From: Zygnema cylindricum
Taxonomy: Eukaryota > Streptophyta > Zygnematophyceae > Zygnematales > Zygnemataceae
Assembly: GCA_037447655.1 (NCBI GenBank)
Contig: JBBHKE010002037.1
Span: forward strand, 1 to 56,375
Length of the DNA stretch: 56,375 bases
Reading direction: 5' to 3'
Below are positions 46,101-54,964 of the stretch, piece after piece. The notes below the pieces were generated by a model that ran no database searches, had not been told where the DNA came from, and worked only from the letters and a program-made list of their open reading frames with translations. A program made the position numbers and the translations under genes. The first letter of the stretch is position 1; each line of letters starts with the position of its first letter.

Positions 46101-49100
46101 CAATTTGTTAAGACCATCGTGGCACACAGAAGTCAGGTTAGGACAGTCCAGCCAGGCACTCGGAACTGAAAATTAACAAGTTACGTATTTGAAAATTTCA
46201 CTGAAAAAACTGAGTTGTCAGGCAATTCTTGTAGGATTTTTTTTTTCTGTCCAAAGATACACTAAGAATAAATTTATCGATAGGTGACCTCTTAGACTTA
46301 TGAAAAACATAGGTGTCACAAATAACTGAGATAACCTAGTCTATTGTCTACAAATAATTGTACGTGGGAACCATGTAGCTATCCAATGGTACCCAAAAAA
46401 CAAAGAAAAAATATGTACATATAATTTAAATACAAACAAAACATAAACAAGCACATTTTCTGAACTAAAATATGGAAAAGTGTATAAGACTATAAAATAG
46501 GAAACCAGAATCATGCTTTTCCTATGAGTGATTCTTACAAACTTGATCATGATAGACAATAAGATGATAAAAATAGATTAACAACGTCCAATCTAATGGG
46601 ATTTCATTTTATAAAGTTAAAGATGGACCCGAACTAGAGGTTAAGAATTTTCAAGAAATGTGATAATTATTTAAATTTAAAAGAAAAAAAAAAACTGCAT
46701 CGCAAACAAGGGCTTTCTACTGCCTTAGAAATGTGATTATGTCAATTTGTGTCTAAATCTCACCTAAACAGAATTTGACCATTTTGAAACGGTTTAAATG
46801 AAGTTTTATGAAAATAGTCTCAAATAGGGAAGGTATTTTTGACAAATAAGGCGACTATATACAAGTTATAGATATTTCACAAGTCAGATTTTAACTTCAC
46901 AAAATCCCACACCTCCTCGTCTAGAGATTTGCGTGGACTTTCCTTCTCGCCCCCTCCCCCTCTCCCGCTCTGTCTCCCTCTCCATCTCCATCTCCTCCCA
47001 CACAAAGCCACGTGTTGCCAACAAGGACAAAACAGATACACACCTTGAAGTTGAAAAATTCTTCTGACCAATGTGATAACCCACATCCTCTCCCAACGTT
47101 GTCCCTCTCTCCTTCGACACCCTTTGGGCCACGGCCACCACTGCCAGTCTCCGGGGCTGTGTGCACAGAACAGGTCCAAAACCACCTTCTTCCAGTATTT
47201 GTGGTACTTGAGAACTTTTCCCTGTCAAGAGCAAATCAAGTCATTGCAAAATTAACAGGTTAAGGGATACAAATTTTAACTGCAACGATAAGATGAAGCA
47301 ATTGCTAAGTTGCAATAATCAAGCAATTCCTGTAATCGAACAATCAAAAAATCAAGAAATTGTTAAAATCAAGCAATATATATTATCACCCAATTGTAAA
47401 AATTAAGTAACTGTTAAAATCAAGCAGTTGATAAAATGAAGAAATTGTTAAAATCAAGCAATTTATAAAATAAAGCAACTGTTAAAATCGAGCAATTGCT
47501 AAAAGGTTGAAGACACACAAGTTTTCCCTGTGATAGGAAAATCAAGCAATTGTTACCAGTTTTAACCGATATAGATTTTCCTTGAGATGATCAAATCAAG
47601 CAATTTTTAACAGGTCTAGGGGATGCATAATCTCCCTGTAATAATTCTGTAAAGCATTTGATAACAGGTTTAAGGGATACAAAATTTCCATCTTCGCAGG
47701 GATGTTGGGATAGAGATTGAAATCTTTGTCAACTGTAGCAGGTAGTTCTTATGTGTGACGGAGTTTGTGGTTTGTAGCTCACTCAAAACACAAATGAATT
47801 AATAGATATAATCTAGTTCGTGATTTGTAGCCCTTTCAAAATGCAAATATAATGAATTTACAGATATATTTGTGTATGTAAAGTTAAACTAGTGGCTACT
47901 TGTATGAAAACTTGCAATACATGACTCTGGTTTTGTAAATAAAGCTCATGAAACACAAAATAAACCATAAATACGTTACACATCGGAATTTCTTCGCGAA
48001 ATATTAATTATCATTAGACTCACATTGAAAAGAACAAGTTAAAGTACTCCTCGCTTACTACTCCAACAACTTATTAATGTCCTCCAACTTAACTTTTTAG
48101 CATGTTCACTGTAACTAATAGCATTGTTAATACAAGAATAAGTCAAAAAACAAAGGGCTCGTGTGACTGTTGGTACTCCTCAAATTCTTCCTTGGACAAT
48201 CCACTCTAAATTGTGTTGGGACAAACTTTAGATTGCATGATTAAGTCAACTTTTTTTAACCATCATTATCATGAATATTACTAATTTAAACCCTTATTGT
48301 TTTGAAATGTGCAGATAATTTTAATGAGGGTTCCGTGTATCGCTATTAGTGTTAATAAGTTTTTCTCCACTTAAGACATCTTTCCTCCGTACACTCTTGT
48401 CCGATTTTCAATTTGAGACCGTCAATCGGAAGCTGAGAATCTTACCTTTCGATCGCAGCCGTCAGATCTAAAAACCGACATGCATGTACGGAGAAAAGAT
48501 GTTTAAAGAGACGAAAAAACATTAACACTAATAACGATTCACTATGTAGTTATTCATTTAATATAGTTTTTATAAAGAAAGCAGGAACAAGCAAGTAGAC
48601 AACATTAATATTATTAATGATCCGTCATTAATGTGAACATATTAATTGCAATTGTGATTAGATGTGCAAATAATTTAATGTGGACCGATGGTGATTGGTA
48701 GTTTATTTAATACAGTTTCTGTTTATTATTAGTAAAGCAGGTGGACAACAAGCATCTACACGTGGCCTTGTCCATCTAATCAAAACCATATTTCAAATGT
48801 GTCAAAACAATTGGTAATTCTATATGTAATGACCACATACTATACATGTATTACTCCAAGGCAAGAATGAATTAAATCTCAACAGTCTTACGTCTCTCAT
48901 CTGAACCTCTATCTCCCTCACTTGGATCTCAACCCCATCTCTCTCTCTCTCCCTTTCTCACCTGATCCAGTATCTCCATAAATGAGTGTCACAGGATTTA
49001 ATTCAACCTTCTCCAAAATTTGCTTCTTAAACCTCTTCACTGGCAATGTCCTCCCCTCCATTAGCTTTTCACCAAAAATACTTTGGACTTTTCCACTTTG

Positions 49101-49105
49101 ACGAA
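36443..49105 (-). CDS. DEAH-box RNA helicase with two CCCH zinc fingers and BMT5-like domain
   Basis: I assemble thirteen exons with GT-AG borders and consistent phases (about 3.69 kb coding): 48962-49105, 47044-47221, 45800-45976, 44744-44900, 43812-44138, 42869-43015, 42362-42543, 40795-41135, 40596-40730, 39891-40068, 39023-39306, 37419-38192 and 36443-37105. The helicase motifs in order are GDTGSGKSSQ (I), CTQPRR (Ia), LDEVHERS (II), SATAD (III), ILVFLPTY (IV), ATNIAESSVT (V) and QRKGRTGRTCDG (VI). A helicase-associated region follows, then two CCCH fingers and a Rossmann domain with GEGDFSF. The architecture matches the plant CCCH/DEAH family represented by Arabidopsis At2g47680, probably acting on RNA in an ATP-dependent way; its substrate is not known to me. 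The true start is uncertain: ATG at 49059-49061 is in frame, or an upstream exon contributes. The first exon boundary at 49105 is inferred from a T-rich tract and AG. Confidence 0.88.
37106..37418 (-). other. Helicase intron 12
   Basis: GTAAG ... TTTTTTTCAG borders. The frame read through it has no family similarity. Confidence 0.7.
37419..38192 (-). CDS. Helicase exon 12: low-complexity linker and first CCCH finger
   Basis: 258 whole codons, rich in Ser, Asn and Gly. They end with the finger C-x7-C-x5-C-x3-H (ICMFYLRGMCFRGDDCPFSH) and the first Cys of the second finger (LCKFYGTSK). Confidence 0.87.
38193..39022 (-). other. Helicase intron 11, with two partial copies of the exon 11 end
   Basis: The exon 11 end plus donor (plus strand CTCACCTCAGATACAAGAGA then TTCAATTTCCCAA ... 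GTGAAAAGT, about 39018-39075) recurs at about 38873-38930. A weaker copy lies at about 38770-38830. Confidence 0.75.
39023..39306 (-). CDS. Helicase exon 11
   Basis: Encodes TLENMHRFPPDFLND, PPRYYTSEICCHQCE and the ECLSIPFVEPPTF block. Its 3' end is repeated imperfectly in the following intron. Confidence 0.82.
39891..40068 (-). CDS. Helicase exon 10
   Basis: Encodes DEERLCAILDYAEDLKTG and NEWCRRHHVLQSALHGIS, a segment between helicase core and zinc fingers. The NEWCRRHHVL pattern is conserved in the family. Confidence 0.82.
40596..40730 (-). CDS. Helicase exon 9
   Basis: Encodes YVESYAPPTKEES and RVLMANLFAYEFWQRTYK. 45 whole codons. Confidence 0.82.
40795..41135 (-). CDS. Helicase exon 8: ratchet/HA2 region
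   Basis: Encodes LFSRLMDPPAPVTVSDAISY, GRLLVALPLSLDAAMM and MDAAPFPINRPFG, which fit the helicase-associated domain of the family. Confidence 0.88.
42362..42543 (-). CDS. Helicase exon 7: motif VI
   Basis: Encodes ADQRKGRTGRTCDGVVYRLV, the arginine-finger motif, and LLSLRKQVLMLTC of the winged-helix region. Confidence 0.88.
42869..43015 (-). CDS. Helicase exon 6: motif V
   Basis: Encodes VVLATNIAESSVTMPGVTFV and the RIVWVSQSQ block. 49 whole codons with CAG acceptor and CAG|GTGAGT donor. Confidence 0.9.
43812..44138 (-). CDS. Helicase exon 5: start of RecA2 domain
   Basis: Encodes HALILDLILHIHVNEPDRSK and SILVFLPTYRSLESQWELL, then LHSSVDMDLCLKAME. 327 bp, 109 whole codons. Confidence 0.88.
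44744..44900 (-). CDS. Helicase exon 4: motif III
   Basis: Encodes LVLMSATADFNRYADYFREL and ends in VKYLEQ at a CAG|GTGAAT donor. Confidence 0.9.
45800..45976 (-). CDS. Helicase exon 3: DEVH box
   Basis: Encodes SKIVFATAGILLEELRANG and ALVLDEVHERSVESDLVLAC. The motif II form DEVH (not DEAH) is shared by this plant subfamily. Confidence 0.92.
47044..47221 (-). CDS. Helicase exon 2: Walker A end, motif Ia
   Basis: Encodes GKSSQVPQILEEGG, VLCTQPRRLAVVAVAQRV and GEDVGYHIGQKNFS. The first residues complete GDTGSGKS from the previous exon. Confidence 0.9.
47222..48961 (-). other. Helicase intron 1, with AAGCAATTGTTAAAATC minisatellite and a MITE
   Basis: From about 47285 to 47640 the words AATCAAGCAATT and GTTAAAATCAAG recur some 12-15 times with a loose ~22-bp period. 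The palindromic MITE at 48331-48548 lies in the same intron. Confidence 0.7.
48331..48548. mobile_element. ~220-bp palindromic MITE, copy 2
   Basis: Begins CCGTGTATCGCTATTAGTGTT and ends AACACTAATAACGATTCACT, with imperfect arms. It lies inside helicase intron 1. The interior matches 50287-50505 in parts and is inverted in its central segment. Confidence 0.7.
48962..49105 (-). CDS. Helicase exon 1 (first recognised): P-loop, left half
   Basis: Encodes SIFGEKLMEGRTLPVKRFKK and TLIYGDTGSG, up to the middle of the Walker A motif. The donor G|GTGAG splits the Gly codon before KSS. An in-frame ATG lies at 49059-49061. Confidence 0.75.
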
Positions 49106-49798
49106 CTAATCTCGTATCAAAAAAAAAACCACTTGCAACGTATCAACAAGAATGGCATGATTTTCAGCTCACCAAGCATTACTTTGAGTTTCAATACCAC
49201 ATTCTTCAGTTTAATTCACCAATTTTTTTATTAGTGAGCAGTTCTGAAAGCATTTTTCCAGAAATGGCAATGCATTTTTATTCAAAAGGTGCTCCTACAA
49301 TCTACAATATTACTAGTGTAGATTGCGATTATCTTCAATTTTAAACTTACTGTCAAAGTCATTACTACTTTCTTTACAAAATCAATCACTATATTTTTTT
49401 TTTATCATGTAAATGATTACAAAATCCTAAACAGGATAAATCAATATATCTTTCATTACAGGATAAATTATACCAAATTTCTCTACAGTATCAATTATAA
49501 CCGCTTTCTTTACATGATAGATTTTTACAAATTTCTTTGCATAACTAATCCTTGCACTTTTCTTTACAATGTACAAGATTAATCATTACAATGAATCCTT
49601 CTTTAAAATATAAAACATTAAGATTTTCTTTGGATCTAGTGACAACTCACACAAATACAAAAATTGTGGATTGTCTAAAAATGTCCATGAAAAAAGAGCA
49701 AAAAAATATCAAAACAAACAATAATAACAATCAGAAAAATACACATTGATTTTCATCTTTTCACATACATTCATTATAGGGAGAAATCTGAATATCAC

Positions 49799-50045
49799 CT
49801 GTTTTCTATCCTTCGGAAAAGATGGATGAGAGTATTGAAAGAGGGCGAGAGGGAGAGGGAGAGAGAGAGAGGGAGAGAGAGAGAGGGAGAGAGAGGGAGA
49901 GAGAGAGGAAGAGAGAGAGGGAGAGAGACAGGGAGGGGATAGGGAGATGGATAGGGTGAGGCTGTGGGAGAGGCGGTGGGAGAGGGAGAGGGAGAGGGAA
50001 AGAGAGAGGGAAAGGGAGAGGAAGGTTTAGGGTTCTGAGTCCTCA
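49799..50045 (-). promoter_or_regulatory. Candidate 5' UTR exon/promoter of the helicase gene: (CT)n leader and telo-box
   Basis: On the minus strand AGAACCCTAAACC (50024-50036) contains an AACCCTAAA telo-box-like element. It is followed by ~180 bp of CT-rich sequence (49839-50021) and then GAAAACAG|GTGATA at 49799/49798, a plausible donor for a 5' UTR intron ending at 49106. CT-rich leaders and telo-boxes are common in plant housekeeping promoters. The transcript start is not known. Confidence 0.45.
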
Positions 50046-50286
50046 GACACCCAACATGTGAACAACAGTCGAATAAGAATCTTGGAGGAGAGTGTCCGAC
50101 AAAAATGAATGTAATTTATTGGACTTGAATTTCAATATTTCATAGCAAGATTCTCACAGATTCGCCCTTGAGAACTTAAAAGGTACGAAAAAAAACGAAA
50201 TAGTGAAACGTACAAGAAATGTACCTGATGAAACATAAATGTGTACGGCCTTTGTAAAATTTGTATAAAGTTTGGGAGTTTCGAAG

Positions 50287-50505
50287 TACACCGTGTATCG
50301 CTATTAGTGTTGATGTTTTTCGTCTCTTAAAACAGCTTTTCTCCGTGCACTCATGTTGAATTGTGTATCTGACGGTTGCGATTGAAAGGTAAATTTCTCA
50401 GCTTCCGATTGGCGGTCTCAAATTGAAAATCTGACAAGTGTGTACGGAGAAAAGATGTTTCAAGTGGCGAAAATATTATAAACACTAATAGCGATACACT
50501 GTGTA
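50287..50505. mobile_element. ~220-bp palindromic MITE, copy 3 (best preserved)
   Basis: The ends TACACCGTGTATCGCTATTA and TAATAGCGATACACTGTGTA are inverted repeats of about 25 bp with one mismatch. If TA is the duplicated target, this fits a Tc1/mariner-related MITE. No coding capacity. Confidence 0.75.
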
Positions 50506-51042
50506 GATTTCCAATGATGCCATGTGAACGCCCATGAAGTAAAACAGGCAGAGTTTAAGGATCAGTGGTTGACAGTACGTCAGGTACAGTACCGTACCAC
50601 AAATTCCATGTACGGGATGAGAAACCTGAAAGTCAACAAATGTCAGCATCAGCATATTGGAGAAATCGATTTTCGCGACCTTGTAAGGAGTTGAGAAATC
50701 AAAGATATTACCGTACATAATTTATTTGTCATGAAGGATAAACCGCCATCGTAACGACGAGCCCTTTGTTAAGTCTGTCTTATGTAATGATGATACTGAA
50801 TAACGAGATTCTATTGGTCAGATTTCTGTTTTCAGCCGTAACGGAGTGCTCTTCGTGACAACAGCGATTTTCCCAAAGAAGATTTTATTTCCAAAAACGT
50901 TAACAGGCAGGTCTTAGAAATCACCCCTCTGTGATCATTAGCCCTCTTGTATCTTATTATTTATACATGGTTTTACATAGGCTGAATTGTATCTACTTGC
51001 CAAAAGCTTTCGATTTTGGCGAGTATTTAATATTTTGCTTAA

Positions 51043-51775
51043 GGGTGGCGTTCCATCAGGATTTCCTGTAATTGTACGGCGAACATTACATGATGCTACA
51101 TTTTGAACGATGTTCTTTCGCGTAGAGTCTGTAATCCACGTGCTCGAGAATGAGTGGTACCACGTAAGATAAGATCGTATTTTGAAAATCGTCAAATATT
51201 TTTTACACCGACCAGTTTCAACTCGAAATCGTCATTTGCATACCATGTACGTGCGGACCAGTGCATCGTACCACACAAATTTTGTACTCTTTGCAAACGC
51301 TTGTCAGATGCCAGCTCATTTTTTAGGGTTTCTTTTCGCGTGACGAATGAGCGCTTCCACAAATAGTGTGACGAATGGCTAGTAACAAAAATAACGCGAC
51401 GAAAGTTCGTTACGAAATTAATTTTGTGATTTCGGTTGGATTTTTGAATGTATATATCATGTGCGAAATTTTTCGATTTCCGTTGGTTGCCGTCTTGACA
51501 CGTATATTCATTGTCCAGCGTGTCGTCGCTCAAATTCTTCTGAAAATGGTGGTGTACCTCGAGGAGGTACATCACCATTTACAGAAACTTTGGAAGCGAA
51601 TGCTTCGCGAAAAAGCATCCAACGGTCATTGATACCTCCTAGACCTTTGGAGAATATTGGCAAGATACACTGTAATGTTGTTCGCGTATAAAAACAAAAT
51701 AGGAGGTACAAAATTGTACGGAGAGGTCCGGATTTCTGTAAACAACCTCACTTTTCGTCTGATGGAACGCCACCC
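51043..51775. mobile_element. PIF/Harbinger-like MITE, copy 2
   Basis: 733 bp with TIRs GGGTGGCGTTCCATCAG / CTGATGGAACGCCACCC (17 bp, perfect) and TAA on both sides (51040-51042, 51776-51778). It is collinear with 1779-2519, and the central palindrome (GTGTACCTCGAGGAGGTACA) is retained. Confidence 0.88.
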
Positions 51776-52081
51776 TAAGTTTTGCAGTTTTGCACTTTGA
51801 AATGTATATCAAATGGGGTTTATAGGTTTCTACTGAAAATGCTTATAAATTATGCAATTCAAAATGGCAAAAGTAAAAAAGACCATCAACAGATTTAGAA
51901 TTGAAAACCTTAGCTAAATAGCTTGTTTAATGTAGACTGTGACCTGCATTTTAGGTGTTAAAGTGGGTTAAAAATAGATTTGAACCGTTGAAGTATCTGA
52001 ATTGGACGGACAAATAGACATACTAGCAGATAGTGTGAGCGTTCACAGTGAGTGTTGTAATTTGTGACGGTTTTGCACTAA

Positions 52082-52500
52082 GGGTGAAGTTCCATTAAAC
52101 GAAAAGTGAGGTTGTTTACAGAAATTCGGACTCCTCCGTACTATGCCTTATTTCTTATCTTGTTTTTATCCGGAAAAACATTCCAGAGAATCTCGCCAAT
52201 GTTCTCCAAAGGTTTGGGAGTTAACAAAGACCGTTGGATGTTTTTTCGCGAAGCATTCGCTTCGAAAGCTTCTGTAAATGGCGATGTACCTCACCTCGCG
52301 AGGTACATCACCGTTTACAGAAAATATTGTGTCACAACACGCTGGATAATGAATGCACGTGTCAAGACAGCAACCAACGGAAATCAATTTTTTTTGCAAA
52401 TGATATGCGCATTCAAAAATTAAACTCGAAACACAAAAAAAATATCGTAACACACTTTCGGCACGCTATTTTTATTGGCGCCCATTCGTCACTAAAATAT
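52082..52500. mobile_element. PIF/Harbinger-like MITE, partial inverted copy
   Basis: Starts GGGTGAAGTTCCATTA after TAA (52079-52081). It runs in the opposite orientation to 51043-51775 and keeps the palindrome (GATGTACCT ... AGGTACATC). The far end is lost near 52500. Confidence 0.75.
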
Positions 52501-53080
52501 ATTTGTGAAAGCTCTATAATACTGTACTTTTGATCAATGCTTCAAACTTTTGACGTATCATTGATCAATTTTTCTTTAAACGCATGCTATGAAAGAAAAA
52601 ACTAAATTGGAATCCAATAAAAAAATTGGAAAACAAGGATAACAAGGATAATAAGGAAAATAATATGGTAATAAAGTGATAAAAACCCTAAGGAGCCAAA
52701 GACACGAACAAAATGTTTAACAATATTTTTACTCTGACCTACAAACACAAGAAATGCAGAAACAGTATTATATGTGTTCATATATACATCCACACTAATG
52801 TGCATATAAATATATATAAAAATATATATATATATACAAAATAAATATATAATAAATATATAAGCGTACATGTATACATGTACGTACATGTAATGTTTGT
52901 ATATGCATATAGACAAACCGACAACATAATTTTTTACGCCATACAAGCATATTGAAGCTGGAGATAAAAATACTCAAAATATTACAAAATGCACTAAAGT
53001 AGTACAACAAAATATAACATTCCTTTACTCAATTGCCAAAAAGAAAAACAATAACAAATTGGCGAAATTCCTCGAGGTTT
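52501..53080. other. Non-coding, AT-rich with TA-rich microsatellite
   Basis: ATATAT-rich tract at about 52795-52865. No gene seen. Confidence 0.5.
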
Positions 53081-53083
53081 CTA

Positions 53084-53640
53084 TTGTTGGAGGAATGTCC
53101 ACTTCGGACTCCACACGTGTGTATCGCTTGCCATAAATTTGATTTCATGCGCTTGCATGCACAATCGGTCGGGTAGCTCTGTTGGTGGAGGTAGTGTACG
53201 GCTAACACAAGGTCTTGGGTTCACTCCCCGGCTTGGCCATTTTCCAAAGTTTTCACTTTGGCGCCCATGCAATATATTGAATATTGCCTATCCTCAATAT
53301 GGTATCAAAACTGAGGGGCGTTCGCAAGCCACACGAGATGGAGTACATCGTGAGGGGGCGTGTTGGAAGAATGTTCACTTCGGAATCCACTTGTGTGTAT
53401 CGCAGTAAATGCTGGTTCCGCTAGTGCGCCGTTCATTGCCGTAAATTCGGGTGCGCCGTTCATTGCCGTAAATTCGGTTTCAAGCGCTTGCATGCACAAT
53501 CGGCTGGGTAGCTCAGTAGGTAGAGCTAGTGTACGGCTAACACAAGGTCCCGGGTTCGATCCCTGGCTTGGCCATTTTCTAAAGTTTTCACTTTGGCGCC
53601 CATGCGATATGTTGAATATCGCTGATCCTCAATATCCATT
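53084..53640 (+). repeat. Two tandem tRNA-derived SINE-like units
   Basis: Unit 1 (about 53084-53305) and unit 2 (about 53356-53640) share TTGGA(G/A)GAATGT(C/T)CACTTCGG, a tRNA-like head, and a tail AAAGTTTTCACTTTGGCGCC...CTCAATAT. In unit 2 the head (53502-53573) has A-box TAGCTCAGTAGG, B-box GGTTCGATCCC and a pairable GGCTGGG/CTTGGCC acceptor. Position 33 is C rather than U and the anticodon stem has a mismatch, so a working tRNA is unlikely. Unit 2 carries an extra 29-bp duplication (GTGCGCCGTTCATTGCCG). Confidence 0.7.
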
Positions 53641-53664
53641 TCTACTAAAGACCATGCTTGACCT

Positions 53665-53820
53665 CCCTATCCTTCCCTCTCTCTCTCCCCTCTCTCCCTC
53701 TCTCTCTCCCTCTCTCTCTCCTTCTCTTTCTCTCCCTCTCCCCCTCCCCCCCCTCTCTCTCTCTCCCTCTCTCCCTTTCTCTCTCCCTCTCCCCCTTTCC
53801 CCCTCCCTCCCCCTCCCCTT
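53665..53820. repeat. (CT)n-rich tract
   Basis: CCCTCTCTCT runs follow the second SINE-like unit. The open frames in it are low-complexity artefacts. Confidence 0.9.
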
Positions 53821-54100
53821 ATCACATACAAGCATCTCAAGAACAGAAACCCGAGTCCACAACTACCATTATTTTATATCATCGTTGTTCGTTGATATCT
53901 CGACAATACCATGCGAGATTGCGATAACTGTTAAACCTAATTTATTTTACACATACTAGTTTTGAATTTTGTAATCGCATATTTTGTGGACATATACATA
54001 CTCCATGTTGGATTGGCACGTGAATGCTGGTTTAATACGGGGTAAAATGTGATACGTCACACTCGAAGCCGCCTAAAATAAATAGGTATGGACCCGCCAG

Positions 54101-54220
54101 GCTCTACATCAAGCTAGTGCCACAGTGGTTAGTGCGCTCTACATCAAGCTAGTGCCACAGTGGTTAGTGCGCTGACAGCTCAAGTCAGAGGTCCCAGGTT
54201 CGAGCCCTGACCAGCTCACT
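54101..54220 (+). repeat. tRNA-like (SINE head) with duplicated A-box half
   Basis: A 35-bp block (GCTCTACATCAAGCTAGTGC ...) is repeated exactly at 54101 and 54136. It is followed by a perfect 5-bp anticodon-type stem CTGAC/GTCAG around AGCTCAA, and a B-box GGTTCGAGCCC. The acceptor stem does not pair, so this is probably a tRNA-derived retroposon, not a tRNA gene. Confidence 0.55.
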
Positions 54221-54389
54221 TTTCCCTAGTATGGGACATACCGAATCCCGGATTTCACGGAAATCAACACTTCAAACATGCTGGTTCTCGTAGGCTTCAT
54301 AAAACGCAAGAATCACCATCATGATCATGATGTTGAGTCATCTTTACAAAAACAATCACCCATAACCCTATTTTCCCATTCATTTGTTT

Positions 54390-54480
54390 TTCATTGCTCC
54401 CTCTCCTTTTCCCTCTCCCTCTCTCCCCCTCTCCCTCTCCCCCTCTCCCTCTCTCTCCCTCTCTCTCCCTCTCCCTCTCT
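54390..54480. repeat. (CCCTCT)n tract
   Basis: Simple CT-rich repeat, directly visible. Confidence 0.9.
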
Positions 54481-54964
54481 TTCGTCGTCATTTATAGTTG
54501 TTACATAGGTGCCAAGGGCGAATCGGTGAGGAATCGAAGAACAAGTTTTAACATCCAATATGGGAGGAATGTAGTAGACGCATCCCATACGACTTGAAAT
54601 ATTCACGTATGCAAAAATCCAAACACAAAACGAAGAGGGTAGGAACTACAAGCCAACCATCATGAAAAATAGTGCTGATTAATTTTGCAGTAAGTTGTTT
54701 GAAACTATATGTGATGAGGATTGGTGGACATTACAAGTAAAATATAACACCACATACTTATCCAATCGCTTGTAGCTAAGTAAATATATTGAAGTAAATA
54801 AAGATTTTGTTGTAGATTTTGATTTATACTTTCACATAAAAATAAGTCAATGATTGGATGATAACAATTGAAGGCTGAGCAATCCAAGCCAAGAAACTTC
54901 TATGCATTAAACGAAATATATATGTTATCGTATTTGTTACTGCTTATCTGCTATTATATGGTAT

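Noticed and set aside
53502-53573. Functional tRNA gene
   Set aside because: The boxes and acceptor are good, but position 33 is C, the anticodon stem is mismatched, and a diverged tandem copy with shared non-tRNA tail exists. A SINE head is more likely.
53360-53959. 199-codon plus-strand frame
   Set aside because: It combines a SINE-like unit with a (CT)n tract that gives Ser/Pro/Leu runs.
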